Source: Branchiostoma floridae (taxonomy: Eukaryota > Chordata > Leptocardii > Amphioxiformes > Branchiostomatidae). Taken from it: a stretch of DNA of 64,000 nt. This document shows, piece by piece, positions 52,351 to 64,000 of this stretch (the first letter of the stretch is position 1; each line of letters starts with the position of its first letter). The DNA is taken from the NCBI RefSeq assembly GCF_000003815.2, contig NC_049989.1, positions 2,774,342 through 2,838,341 on the forward strand, given 5' to 3'. The position numbers and the translations under genes are program-made. The notes under the pieces were generated by a model. The model was not told the DNA's origin. It made no database searches and saw only the letters and a list, made by a program, of their open reading frames with translations.

Positions 52351-55199
52351 CTTACACTGTGCTAAATGCCTAGGAATGAGGCTTATGATAAAATCAACCT
52401 AGCTGATCAGCATGATCTGCATGACATGCAAATGTGTGCGTGGCTGGTTGGGCATAAATGCATTTGGTCACCTTGAGTTAACCATGGAGAGATAAGGCTT
52501 CAGAACACGCACTGGATCTTTCACCTATAGCTGTGGATAAGAAAACAGTTTACCACTCACCTAAATATACATGTACTTACATTTCCCGAGGCATCCATGC
52601 CCTTGAAACAAATCAAAGTATCTACGTGTTACTGGTCGTATTCAGTCTAGCATGCACAGAAAATTATATGTTCAAAGTAATTTAGGAGCAAAGTCTGAAC
52701 TACACATTTCTATTTCATAACTCTGTATCACTTTGTATGGGACACACAAAAATCATGTGGTAAGATAGATGGTTCCAAGGGCACAGGTCAAGTTTTAAAG
52801 TCTCCGGCAGTGGCATCGACCTAGTTTCAGACCTTGGTATCATATTCCAGAGAATGTAAGCAATGGAAGGCTGCACTGATACATGTGTGTGTATTTAGGT
52901 GATAGGAGTTACATTTTTCCTTGACTTCAGATGAGGCAGATCACAAGAAATACTTTTCTGTCATGGAACTTCAGTGGAAGTGACTTTGATTGTAATCTTT
53001 TACTGTATGCAGATGTGACCTTCAGTGCCTCTTTGTGACAAGCTACAACGTCATACAAGGCAAATTACAATGTAGGTAATTGCTCTAAAAGCTCGCCTTG
53101 TCTGGTTTAACCTTCATCCTACTGCCTAATCTTGTGACCAAAACAAAGCTGGTGCCAAAATGGCCAAAGGCTACTTCTGAAGGGAGAAGGTCAATTTCAT
53201 TCCAACTGTCCCTCTCCCGCCCTTGAGATTAAACTGCCAATTCAGAAATGTTCACAGTGGTTTTATGTTAGCAATTTTCCCGGTGTCTTCTCCATACCTT
53301 CCCATTTTTTCCCAACCACGAAAATAAATTCCCATATACTTAAACGCATTTGCAACTTATGAGGTAGATTTCAGCTACAGTAAATCAAACTTCGCTAGAT
53401 GTCTGATTAAAGATAGCCAGTTGTACGAAAATAGGACAGCTTATAACAACAATGTGCTCTCTGCTTCCAAGACCTAGTTGGGAGATTAACAGTTGTAATA
53501 CTTGAAACAGATAGATCTACTCAGGTTACAGGGAGAGGACCACACATTGATCACCGACCTGCATGCAGCTGTCATCTGAAAGTTGTCCTGTCCACAAAAC
53601 CATGATGCTTGGATGGGCACTAAAATCAATAAAATTGGTAAAAGATATACAAATGCACTATTCAGTATTTTTCTTTTTCAGTCAAATTTCTAAACCCTTG
53701 CTGTTTTTGTTACGCATTGAACAGAGATCGTAAATGTACTTTTTGTCCCATCTTAGTATTTTTATCATTCTCTCATGTGTTTTTTTTTTTTAGCTGAGCG
53801 TGTTGGAAAAGAAAGACTATCTGATCAATGCATTCACCTGGCCAAATGAAGACTTGAAGTGGTCAACATTCTAAATAGCACCTGAGTAGGGAGCTAGATG
53901 ATCTAACCATAGAGAAACATGTCTTCCCATAAAATTACAAACGCATCCCCCATGGGAAAATCCCTTGGATGGACAGGTAGGAACCAGGCATGACAGTTAC
54001 TTCCTGTCAACCTTGGAATCCAGTGAATTTACATAAAACTAACAGTTGGCAGGTTGCCACACTTGATCTTCTGTAGGTGGTAATGGGAAACACCTGTATG
54101 TGTAACTTACTGTAACTCACATGATCACATCACTGGGAAAGTTCAGGTGTAAGGGAATTTCCCAACATCCTGATGATGTCATCTGTTTCAGTTTCACTCA
54201 TTCCACTATCATAAATATGTATACAAGTTATATGTAGGCCTTGTCTATGCTTCCAATTATCCAATAGGGAGCAAAAATGTAAGAAACACAGAATCAACTC
54301 CACATGACATGAAGTACCTCATTCTAATGCCAGTCTGTCACATTATCCCTACATATGCACTGTATGATCTTAAACCAATAACTGATATAAACTTAAAATA
54401 AATGACAATACCATAATCATTTTCTTTATTGCTACATCCTGCTTGGATTTGATGTTGCCATGAACAAAATAGCTTTTCATATCAACCTATAATACCACGA
54501 CTTAAGGAACGCATATCTCCTTCTAGAAAGTTCTGGGATATTTCAAGCATTCAAAATTGTAGGTTAGCAAAATTATGTAAATTGTGGCAAAAATGGACTC
54601 TAGCCAGCTGAGTACCTTCAAATTAGTTTGATACAATTATGTATTTCGTAACAAGGAAGATGACAGATTTTTGTCATAAGATTACTGATTAGCTACCTAT
54701 TTCAGTGCATTAAGACTTAATAGCTGGTGACGTTTCTAACACAAGCACCTGTGAGATGGAAATTGTCACTTCATCCATCAGTCTATATCTCACCGTACTG
54801 CACATGGAAGTAATTTATGCGTTAGAGTCGGCATTTCAGTGGACGTTAGTCGGTCCCTTGAGTATTGTAGGTGCATGGTAAACTAAATGACGGGACAAGA
54901 CCTGGATGTTTTTTCACTAGTAGAAGTTTTGAAATCTTAAAAACGGCGCACTGTTGTGATGATGCAACATTTGTTTTGGTCGCAAAAATGTTCGAATCGT
55001 GCTTGTAAACATAACAACTCCGAGCTCCGCTGGCGTACTTTTACAGCAACACACGCCGTAAATTGCATATTTTACCGATACTACGAACAGAAGAGCTAAA
55101 CCTGTACTAGGTCTGATAAAAGGCCCTCCGATTATGTCTAGATCTGTCAAAGAGTGAGGAAAACAGATCAGCTGGACGAAGTATCAAATATTTTGCTCT

Positions 55200-55720
55200 A
55201 GGTCAAATTATTTTGACAACTTGCTTCACACGGAAGAATTAAAATCTCCCACCTTTTTTTTCCTCAGAAAACGCCTCAGATTGATGCGTCCTCGCGATAA
55301 GGGGTTGATGAAAGATTGGCCATCGTCTGGAGTCTCCAAAGGCTGCCCAAGCGCCAGATTTTTTGCAATTTTCGGCACTTCCCAGTCGAGAGAGTACAGA
55401 AAATGGCGGTCGTCTGGCAGGGGAGGGGACGGCAACAACTGATGATGTCATGAGTTCTGTCAGGTGATTTCCCGACATGCAACACTAATTACCTGTGGCG
55501 GGAAATTTGAACACGCGTTTTGCAGCCAAAGAGAGCTCCGATATCACTTGTACCTACGTAGTGTATGTAACCAAAGGTTGGCTAATTTAAACATAATTGA
55601 TGCGGAATCCACGAACGTGCAACATTTCTAACTCCATGAGGGTCGGTGCACTCTCCGCCTTTAAAGAATCGAAAATAGTGTACGTGTAACGTTACTTGTA
55701 AAACTCGCTATCACGGTAAA
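55200..55720 (-). promoter_or_regulatory. CpG-rich segment, possible MTMR promoter or first exon
   Basis: CpG is clearly more frequent here than in the surrounding AT-rich DNA. The segment contains AAAATGGCGG (YY1-like, plus strand) and GTGGCGGGAAAT (E2F-like). It lies upstream of the MTMR leader exon and 2 kb from the MAT 3' end. No TATA box or firm donor could be assigned. Confidence 0.3.
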
Positions 55721-55982
55721 CTCCCTTCCTCAACAAACTCCCTTTCCCGGCACAATAGAACATAGCCAACGTTGAAAATCGCGGACCAACGCACCCCCCC
55801 CCCCCAAAAAAAAAAAACAGCCCCTTCCCGAAGACTGCAAGGGAGTCTAGGTGGGTGGAGAGGTGAGGGCCGAGCTACTGAAATGACAAGAGGGGCGAGT
55901 AGAACCAAGGAGCTTTTATGTTGATAAAAGTTCCTTGGTAGAACAGAAAGAAACAACATATACAATGTACAACTATCCTGAC

Positions 55983-56036
55983 TCCCGGGAATCGAACCCG
56001 GCTCGTCACATCACAAACCTAGCAGCGCAACCGATC
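55983..56036 (-). mobile_element. tRNA-like SINE head
   Basis: On the minus strand a perfect T-arm (CCGGGTTCGATTCCCGG) follows an A-box-like GATCGGTTGCGCTGCTA. The acceptor stem does not pair, so this is a tRNA-derived repeat and not a functional tRNA gene. Confidence 0.6.
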
Positions 56037-56040
56037 TGTG

Positions 56041-56220
56041 GGGCCGCTTGGCGCAATCGGCACGTTTGACTCAGGTCCAGAAGGTCCTGAGTTCGAACCC
56101 CGCCGTGTCACCGTCTTTCCTAATTCAATCAAGTGAAAAATGAGTATATACTATGCTACAAAGGTCTTCAGCAAGTTGAAGTTGGTAGCCTCAAAACGAA
56201 AAAAGAAGATTTGGCCAAAA
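56041..56220 (+). mobile_element. tRNA-derived SINE, second copy
   Basis: A-box-like TTGGCGCAATCGG at 56049 and a good B box GAGTTCGAACCCC at 56089. Then the tail AAGTGAAAAATGAGTATATA and GTCTTCAGCAAGTTGAAGTT are shared with the SINE at 31262-31472. Confidence 0.82.
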
Positions 56221-56884
56221 GCCTGACTGAGGCATTTGGCACGGTCGGTCGGTGCTACTTGAACCCCCACTGTTACACTACATGTATTTCAATTCACCAG
56301 CATGGAACCAAACACCGGTAATCGTATCCGACGTTACTTTGTTTTCTAATTATCCCTGAAGCATAAATGGTCTAATCTATTATCATCTGTGTGGAACGTT
56401 GTTTGCTATCCGGAATTCTTCGTTCAGCGCGTTCTTGATGTCCTATTCTGGTGTCGTGGAGTCGGACAACGGAACGTCTGAAATTGTTTGCAGCCAAGTT
56501 TTACCAGGGTCTTACCATCCGAGGTTGTCCTCCTTGCTTTTACCAATTGAGAACCCAAATCTATCGCAGTGCGAATAGGAATGGGTTACATTTTACAAGT
56601 AAGCGTTGCCTTTTTCCAGAATCTACCAATAAAGTGTTGCAGCTTAGATCCTTTTGTATCTTTCGTAACAATGTGTAATAGACTGACTTTTATTAGTAGC
56701 GCTGCAAGGTGATCATGTAGAGGAACACTCACTAATCCACTGTCCAGTTTATTGTTCCCCGTCTGACGAGGGTTAGAGATGTCATATAGATGTTATGGCT
56801 TGATGGCAGACCGTCAGGAGTGTATTCGGAGATAAAATACGAATTAGGCTTCGGGCTTATTGATTTTTTTTTTAATTTCTAATA

Positions 56885-56960
56885 TAGAACACACACACAC
56901 GTACTCACGCACGCAAACACACATGTAAAGCACGCATACACGCACGCTTGCGCACACTCG
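56885..56960 (+). repeat. CA/CG-rich simple repeat
   Basis: ACACACACACACGTACTCAC followed by degenerate CACGCA/CGCACG units. Intergenic. Confidence 0.85.
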
Positions 56961-57366
56961 TACGCTTTCTTTTGACTGTTATGACCGTCTATGACTGCTA
57001 TCTCTCAAAAGAAGACCTAGTTGTAAATTTAAAGAGCACCTTATATTTTAGTGCTATTTATGTTTCGTTGTGTGTACGTGTGTTCTTTCAATCAAATTCT
57101 TTGCTATGCTAACGTTAGAATATCAAGGTATGAAAATAAGAAGGGACAATGTCATAATGTCTTCTAATTTAATACAATTTCTTATCATTTCTGGGCCCTT
57201 TTCTTCCCATAATAAAAGGCAACAATCTCTGATTCCAACCACCATGTATGTCTGCTAAATATACAAACTCAAGTTATGCGGTGGATTCTATGTATCATCA
57301 AAGATTTCTGGAAAGGTGTTTGTGAGTTGCTAAGTAGTAATAAAACCGCACAACACATCAACTTCA

Positions 57367-57850
57367 AACACTACAAAACAATAGCAGCTGCCCACTCAAC
57401 CGTAGATTACATGTAAGCCACCCTCTAATGTACTCCCAAACAACTCAAATCCTATATATATACGGAAGTACCAACATTCCACATTTGACATTTGGTACAG
57501 TTTTACAATGTCTGGGCAGAATAGCAGCTCATCAGGACAGTAACAATCTGTCGACATCCGCCTGGTTTATACACATGCAGTGTTTCATATGCAACGTTTT
57601 AAACATGTCTGGAAATATGAGCGTGAATTGCTCAAGGCATGGTGACAGAAAACTAAACGAATGCATAACAAGAACTATAAACTATTGCAATGCTGTATAG
57701 CACATCAACTACCCAACAATAGCAGCTGCCCACTCATCTATAGGCTACAGGTAAGCCACCCTTACTTGATATTTATTTCATAAACAACTGTATCCTATGA
57801 TCCCACGGAAGTATCAACACTCCACGCTTACAGCTTTATATCAGAACAAT
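57367..57850 (-). repeat. 345-bp tandem duplication at the MAT 3' end
   Basis: AACAATAGCAGCTGCCCACTC...GTAAGCCACCC...CGGAAGTA-CAACA recurs at about 57380 and 57714 with diverged flanks. It probably falls in or just after the MAT 3' UTR. Confidence 0.78.
57772..57777 (-). terminator. Candidate poly(A) signal of MAT
   Basis: AATAAA on the minus strand, 153 nt after the MAT stop codon. It lies inside the duplicated block. Confidence 0.45.
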
Positions 57851-57929
57851 CACAATCTGCCCGTGAAGTCTATATGCATATTGACATGTTAGTTTTTCAC
57901 GGCTGGCTACATTGTGAAGTTGTCCCTGT

Positions 57930-60900
57930 CTACACGTTAAGGTCCAGCTTCTTGGGCTGCTCCCATGTGAAGTCGGGGTCCATTCTGCCGAAGTGGCCGT
58001 AACAGGCGGTCTTCTCGTAGATGGGACGCTGCAGTCCCAGCTCCCTATGTTGGAATGGAGACAAAAGAGTGATGAAAGGCTTAATAAATGGATTGACGAA
58101 GGTTAGACATCTAGGTAATAAGACACGTGAAATAGCAGTTTCTCAAGCAACTGGCTTTATAGAATGATTGATATATAACATTATATGAAACCCCTTGTTG
58201 TGCCTTTAATATCTCTTTTACCTATTTTAGCTATTTGATCTAAACATTTTCCACAACTACTAATATCAAGAGTGATGATAAAACATGGCGATTTCTTTAG
58301 GTACATTTTAGTACGTGACTCATGAAAAACTACGCTTTGCTAGTAACGTTAGTATGTAGCAACATTGACACTATTGCACATTGAATCTGCTCTATGCCTT
58401 CTATGATGCTAATTGGCATATGTAGTAGAGATGGATGGTGAAGATTTGAAGTGTTGATGTCTAAACTTTAAGTCGTATTGCTGAGATATTGTTTCCTAGC
58501 TCACCTGACGATGACTCCAGGGCGCAGGTCGAAGTTCTTGTTGACGATTTTGAGCAGACGTGCGTCGGTCATGCCGTCCTGACAGGTGCCGTAGGAATTC
58601 ACCAGCACGGACAGGGGGTGGGAGATGCCGATGGCGTAGGACACCTGTCAATTATAAGGTACAATGACTTGAGTCAAGGAAACTGTTCCGGAGTATGAAA
58701 CTGAAAAGAAAAATATATTCATAGAATACAATGTGCATATTTCATGTGACTTTTAAGATGTGGAAGACTCTACAAAGATTCTTCAAAGTCTTTGGGTAGT
58801 TTGGAAATAACAATATACCGAATAACATATAAGCGTTGCCAGCCTAATTTTGGGACGCAAGGAATTATTCAATCATGAATGATTGAGATAGCGCTACAAA
58901 TGAATGGGCAACCTTGGCATGCACAGAAGTGACTGCAAAATATCATTCCGAACATAATGATTATGTGTCGTCAAGACTACAGGCAGGTGTTGTAACGTTA
59001 CGGTATCCACATATGAGCCAGCACTGAAGAGGACAGCAAAGGAAGCGAGGGAAAAAGCCACCAAATAACGTAATAAGAGTAGAAAACAGTGTCAAAGCCC
59101 TACCTGCACCAGCACACGGCGACACAGGCCTGCCTTCACCAGGGACTTGGCGACCCAGCGCGCGGCGTACCCAGCAGAGCGGTCCACCTTGGAGAAGTCC
59201 TTTCCGGAGAAGGCACCTCCGCCATGTGCGCCCCACCCGCCATAGGTGTCCACGATGATCTTACGTCCAGTCAGACCTGCGTCGGCCTAATGATAAAGTC
59301 ATATATGCAAACACATTAACGTAACATTTTTTTGTTTTTGTTTTACAAAAATCGTTAAATCGAGAGTCAGAGAAGCCGAAAGAACCACAAGGCCCAGCAG
59401 GTTGTTTCTACAAGATTCTCATGACGTGTCAAAAGAGTCACCTGGCGACAACTTTTGTTACTGCAGCATACGCATAAGGTGGTTGCAGTACTTTCATAGA
59501 TAACTAGAACGCGCTTTTGATCTATGACGAACATAGACAACAAACACTTAGACTTTGACTATTTGGATCCACATTTAGCTTAACAATACTGGGCATTTTC
59601 AAAGAGACTTAACAAAACAATACAGAAAGCATTACATACAATCAATCAATAAATTGATTGAGTGAGACCTTGATTGAATGATTGATCGATCGATCGACAT
59701 TAATCAATTTTGCAGGTTTGATATCTACCTGTGGTCCTCCACTGGAATTTCCCGGAAGGCTGGAGGTGGTAGATGGTCTTGTCGTCCAGGTATCGTGACG
59801 GGATGACGGCTTTCACCACCCTCTCCTTCAGCTGTTCGCGAAGGTCATCCAAGGTCACGACGTCATCCGTCTGCACTGACATCACCACCGTGTGCACACG
59901 GATCGGCACGCATGCGCCGCCGCTCATTCTGTACTCAACAGTCACCTGTTGGCGTGACGTGAGAACTCGTTCCTTTAACAATTTTTTCACTTCTAAAAAT
60001 TTCAGACATTAGGTTTTCAATATAGTCTTCATTTGAGCCGATTCAACATTGTGCCTAACGGTTGCTTGGTCAACATTTTATATTGCTATATTTGAACATG
60101 CTAATACCCGTCTCAGAAAATCTTTTTTGAAACAATGAAGATATGATGATCAGATGCTTTTGTAACTTACTCCAGAATGCACGATTAAACAATCATTTCC
60201 TGTTCACAAAGGGTGAAGATGATGTACGTGATGGTTTACAAACTAACGAGCCATGCAGCTGCAATACGAGAATACAGGCCACTGAGGAGGTTAGTCTCCC
60301 TTAAACCTCCTTGTAAAGGGAGATATAAACTCCTTGTACAGACCACACGCTCACCTGTGTCTTAGTGTCGGGCCGGAGCCAGGTGAAGGTGCCATCGCGG
60401 CGCAGCTCCGCCAGCTTACGGTTCAGTCCGTGCGCCAACATGCACGTGAGCGGCATGCACTCTTCGGTCTCGTCACTAGCGTAACCGAACATCAAACCCT
60501 GGCGGTGGAAAGTAATCAACAAAACGAAATGTTGTTTAAAAAATGTGACGAAGGCTACACGAAGATTTAGAGGCTGTATCATTCAAGCTTCCAATGCCTG
60601 TTCATGTTGAAGGATTGTCACTTTTTGTGAGCTACGGTGCAAAAGACGTAAACTGCTAAACTTTTTCTGAACCAGTGGCAGATAAATTGTGATAGGCTAT
60701 CAACCTATAGTATGCGCTATTAGGTCTAGTGGGATTACAAAATTAGTACAAATTCTAAAGATAAAGTTGTGCATCTGTAACAGAGGCTTAGGGGCGCCCA
60801 TCTCCATTTATGTAGCCCTTGGATCACACATTCGTGCAAGCAACTACAGCAGGGGCTAGTCCGCTGGTAGTGGTGTGTGTTTAGCTCCCATACACTTCCT

Positions 60901-62411
60901 CATTAGTACTAACGGCAGAAGAAGTAATAACATGTACCATTAATTTTTTTTTCTTACATGTACAATCGATCGACCTAGAATGATGTCGAAACCACAACAA
61001 TGATGTAACGTTACAGTTCTAGTTCTGTACCTGGTCCCCTGCCCCGATATCCTCGGCTCCCCGCTTCTCATGCACACCCTGTGCGATGTCAGGGGACTGC
61101 TGCTCCACAGCTTGGATCACTGCGCACGTATTGTAGTCAAACCCTGCGTTGGAGGAGAGACATCCATGTTTATGAAGGTTATCAATACCAGGTAAACAAT
61201 ATCTAAAACAAAACGATCTCTGCAGCTGGGTAAAATGCGGACTGATTATTTCTAGATGTTGCGAGGAACATCCATCCTGGATGTTGCGAGAAACATCCAT
61301 CACTCTTCTACCACTAGAATCAACTCGGATGGAAGAGAGCAATGCTAGTAACATTTAACGGTTAAGCATGTCTATTCGCAAAGGTTGTATATATTTAGTT
61401 ACATGTTACGTACGTATATACTTATACTACTTTGTTCTACTGGCCAATTCTAGTAACGCAGAAGAAGAGTGGTGAATGTCACTGGAAACGTGCGGACTCC
61501 GGAAGCACCTTCATCAGGCGCACCTATTGTAAAGTTATACTATTCAGTTGTTAATTATATTAGTTTGTTAGAAACTATGAGACAGTCGTTTGAAAGAATT
61601 TGATTCCTTGCAAGGCAGTAACACTTCATCTTTTAAATCTAATAAGTGAAAAATGCACCAAGAGGTGAATATATTGAAATAGATTATCACAAGTTCCTTA
61701 CCCTTGTCGCTGTGGTCGTAGCCGACACGTTTGATGACGTCACGCACCACAGTCTGGTAGTCGATGGTGGCGGTGGTGTTGACTTCACCGAACACCATGA
61801 TGTAACCCGTCTTAGTGCAGGCCTCTGGGATATGCACAAACAACAGCAGGTTTCTAGGGGTTATACTAATGTTTGCTTTTCAGTCATACTTTTGCATTTT
61901 TCGTGATATTCCAATTATGAAATTAGGGGTTCACGGTTGCAGCGAGATTGCAGCGCGATCGCCGTCTAGTGGAATGGGGGCCTAGTGGAGCGACTATAAT
62001 AAACAACATGCATGTTAAACTTTAACTACAATTGAAATGTCGTGTGAAGAGTTTCTGCTATTTGTGAAGATTACACATTCCAAATTAGCAAACAAACTTC
62101 TTCCCTTTTTGTGCCAATGAAGTTGAGTTGCAATTGGCGTTGGGAATTTCCCGAGCAGCCTCGTTACCCCTGCTTCGCCTATTGAGTCAGTGAAGTCAAG
62201 CTTGCCGAAGCTTGATGTTTCTGACCTAGGGAGAAGAGTTGCTGCTACAGTTATCGCTACGGGACGCTCTACATCTTCATGATGGTAACGTCTGGCCCTA
62301 CGAGCCTGATTTAGAAAACAAATTGTTACGTACCACAGGCGACCTTGGCATTCGGGTCCTTTTTCAGATGTGCGTCCAGAATGGCATCGCTGATCTGGTC
62401 ACACAGCTTGT
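57930..62411 (-). CDS. MAT: S-adenosylmethionine synthetase, 5'-partial, with a frameshift
   Basis: Makes S-adenosylmethionine from ATP and methionine in the cytosol (MAT1A/MAT2A family). Exons in coding order: 62411-62334, 61824-61702, 61143-61031, 60498-60355, 59945-59729, 59286-59104, 58644-58505, 58044-57930; stop at 57932-57930. Seen: [33 protein letters not shown] (signature 1, split by an intron), [32 protein letters not shown] (signature 2) and [11 protein letters not shown] near the C terminus. The first exons, with the GHPD motif, lie beyond 62411. All phases agree except exon 59945-59729, which is 217 nt. The family needs 219 nt, because the bases between KF and GGPQ number four rather than six. 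This is an assembly error, a broken allele or real damage. The MAT1A/2A split is vertebrate, so the plain name is used. Confidence 0.93.
59729..59945 (-). other. MAT: MAT exon with net 2-nt deficit
   Basis: In frame 0 the exon reads normally to LQPSGKF, then shifts to QWRTTG. The expected GGPQ is present in the +1 frame directly before the donor at 59728. The fault lies at 59741-59744. The following exon (ADAGLTGRK) needs phase 0 after GGPQ. The affected loop is nearly invariant in the family. Confidence 0.85.
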
Positions 62412-62792
62412 CTGAAATGTGAAAATTTTGCGATAAAACGTAGTTTCTAACAATCTAACTGTCCTGTTTATGCAGGAAATAATTTAGCAGGAGAGGTTGG
62501 CGATCACCGTTAGATTACATTTACCCCGAAAGGAGGAAAAGATGCCCGTTCCACGCAAATTCTTATTCGGCGAATTCTACTTTCCACTTTTAGCGTTTTC
62601 ACTGTAACAGTACTAGTGGACCGGTCTTTTGTTTTGAAAAAAAGAAGAAGAAGATAACAGAACGGTAGAACAAAACGGATTCCTAAAAAAGAGTTTTATT
62701 ATTGAAGTAACATTATCAAGATGTATGTTATAGATTTAATTACATAGTTAGGTTGTCTTTGCTTTTATTCGTGAAATGGCTTGGTTCTTTAA

Positions 62793-63739
62793 CCCTATTC
62801 AGACCGGGGGGGGGGGGCTTTTGAGGCCCGCGCTAACTTCGATGTCCTATAACGCCTGAACGCCTTACGCTAAAGCCACCAAATTTGGTGAGTTTTCCTA
62901 AAATATTGTTGGCAACAATTTTGCGAAGTTTGACAAATTTTCCATTTTTTCGTGTTGCCATGGTAACCGTTTGCTGACAGGCAGTTTTGCCAAAAATCAC
63001 TATTTTTGGTTCTAACAATGTATTTTTCACATTTATTTGCTATATTACTGCTATTTTGTTACATAAATAAAATCTTATATTATTTAGCATATCTTTCATA
63101 ATTATATATACATAAATTATGCTAATTTGATGACGTCATCAGCCCAAAATCCAAGATGGCGGACCGTATGGCCAGATCAAGAATAACAAGCTTATTTTCC
63201 CTTAAAATTTGTAACTACCTGGTATTTTTTCATCAAAAACCATCTAAATGAATGAATTTAGTCTATTTCCATTGCCCTTTGTGATTATTTGTTGCAAAAA
63301 AAGAAGTTTTAAAAATTCAAGGTGGTGGATATAATATGGCGGAGCCTATCTCGTATCTTAGATGTGCATGACGTCATTTTATGACGTAATTATGACATCA
63401 TCGATGTTGCTATTGGCAATACAAGTCGTAATAAACATTATTATTCTGTTATCTGCACTTATTGTTACATTTTTGTAGTATAACTTGAAGTTTTCTGAGA
63501 ATACCCTTTTTTCATGGGTCCGGCCAATATAATCAAATTGATGACGTCATAATTACGTCATCTTACATCAACGTAACGTCAAACGTCAAATACTTGTCAG
63601 ATATTATGTCGATATAATGTCCTGAAAATTTGGTGGCCTTACGGCACGTCGTTCGAGAGTTAGAGGACTTAGAAGTGGAGGGCCTCAAAAGCCCCCCCCC
63701 CGGCCCAGGGATGACCAAAAAAGCCCGGTCTGAATAGGG
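62793..63739 (+). mobile_element. piggyBac-like non-autonomous element
   Basis: Ends CCCTATTCAGACCGGG and CCCGGTCTGAATAGGG are flanked by TTAA on each side (62789-62792, 63740-63743). CCC-starting TIRs at TTAA are typical of piggyBac (family knowledge). G- and C-runs and GGCTTTTGAGGCC/GGCCTCAAAAGCC form a second inner inverted pair. TGACGTCAT and AATTACGTCAT words recur inside. It is 947 bp with no transposase, upstream of MAT exon 62411-62334. Confidence 0.85.
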
Positions 63740-64000
63740 TTAAATGTCTTAGACATTAACAACAGCTTAACTATCCCGTTTGTAAAACTTGTATCTCTAA
63801 TATCTAACCGTATCATTTCTGATTGATGTGTCAACTTTCAACAAAGGATGAGGTCCGAATATCAAAACAGTGAAAGTGTAAATAATGTTGCACGATCAAA
63901 GCGTTTCCGTGGGGTTTCTGAGTAGACCCTTCATCAGGCGCACCTATTGTACCTGTGCACTCACCCTGATCATGAGTAATGCCGTATCATGGCGCTAGTT

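Noticed and set aside
55226-55485. Overlapping minus-strand ORFs in the CpG-rich segment as a protein-coding first exon
   Set aside because: They do not lead into a good donor (AAAAG|GTGGGA at best) and the MTMR start is already placed at 44380.
55983-56036. Functional tRNA gene on the minus strand
   Set aside because: Good T-arm and B box but no pairing acceptor stem; better read as a SINE head.

Overview
The window looks like nuclear DNA of an invertebrate chordate, most likely a lancelet (Branchiostoma). The evidence is three animal genes with many short GT-AG introns whose proteins read like vertebrate orthologues, an AT-rich non-coding background, tRNA-derived SINEs and many small non-autonomous DNA transposons. 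The species call is inference; another deuterostome is possible.

Layout. (1) About 1-18.8 kb, plus strand: the 3' two thirds of a TAO-type serine/threonine kinase gene (TAOK). Sixteen exons run from the kinase N-lobe to the stop codon at 17516-17518; the ATP-binding exons lie upstream of the window. (2) About 20.4-44.5 kb or further, minus strand: a complete coding set of 16 exons for a myotubularin-related phosphatase of the MTMR3/MTMR4 type, 1166 residues, with GRAM/PH, phosphatase and FYVE domains. It converges tail-to-tail on TAOK. (3) About 44.5-57.3 kb: the 5' region of the MTMR gene, mostly repeats, with a CpG-rich stretch near 55.2-55.7 kb that may be its promoter. (4) About 57.7-62.4 kb, minus strand: eight exons of S-adenosylmethionine synthetase (MAT). 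The first exons lie beyond the window and one exon carries an apparent frameshift.

The most unusual feature is in TAOK. The 3' end of a coiled-coil exon together with its splice donor has been amplified into 17 copies of exactly 42 bp (14 codons, two heptads). Reading frame is kept throughout and a GTACGT donor follows 16 of the copies. Choice of donor could lengthen the coiled coil in 14-residue steps. Smaller tandem duplications across exon-intron borders occur at least eight more times in TAOK and MTMR, so exon-edge duplication is a recurring theme here.

The introns and intergenic DNA hold several well-delimited transposons with terminal inverted repeats and target-site duplications (hAT-like, pogo/mariner-like, PIF/Harbinger-like, piggyBac-like). 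Two insertions stop within about 10 nt of MTMR splice donors. The three genes are housekeeping or signalling genes (stress/MAPK kinase, phosphoinositide phosphatase, methyl-donor synthesis), and nothing suggests a shared pathway.
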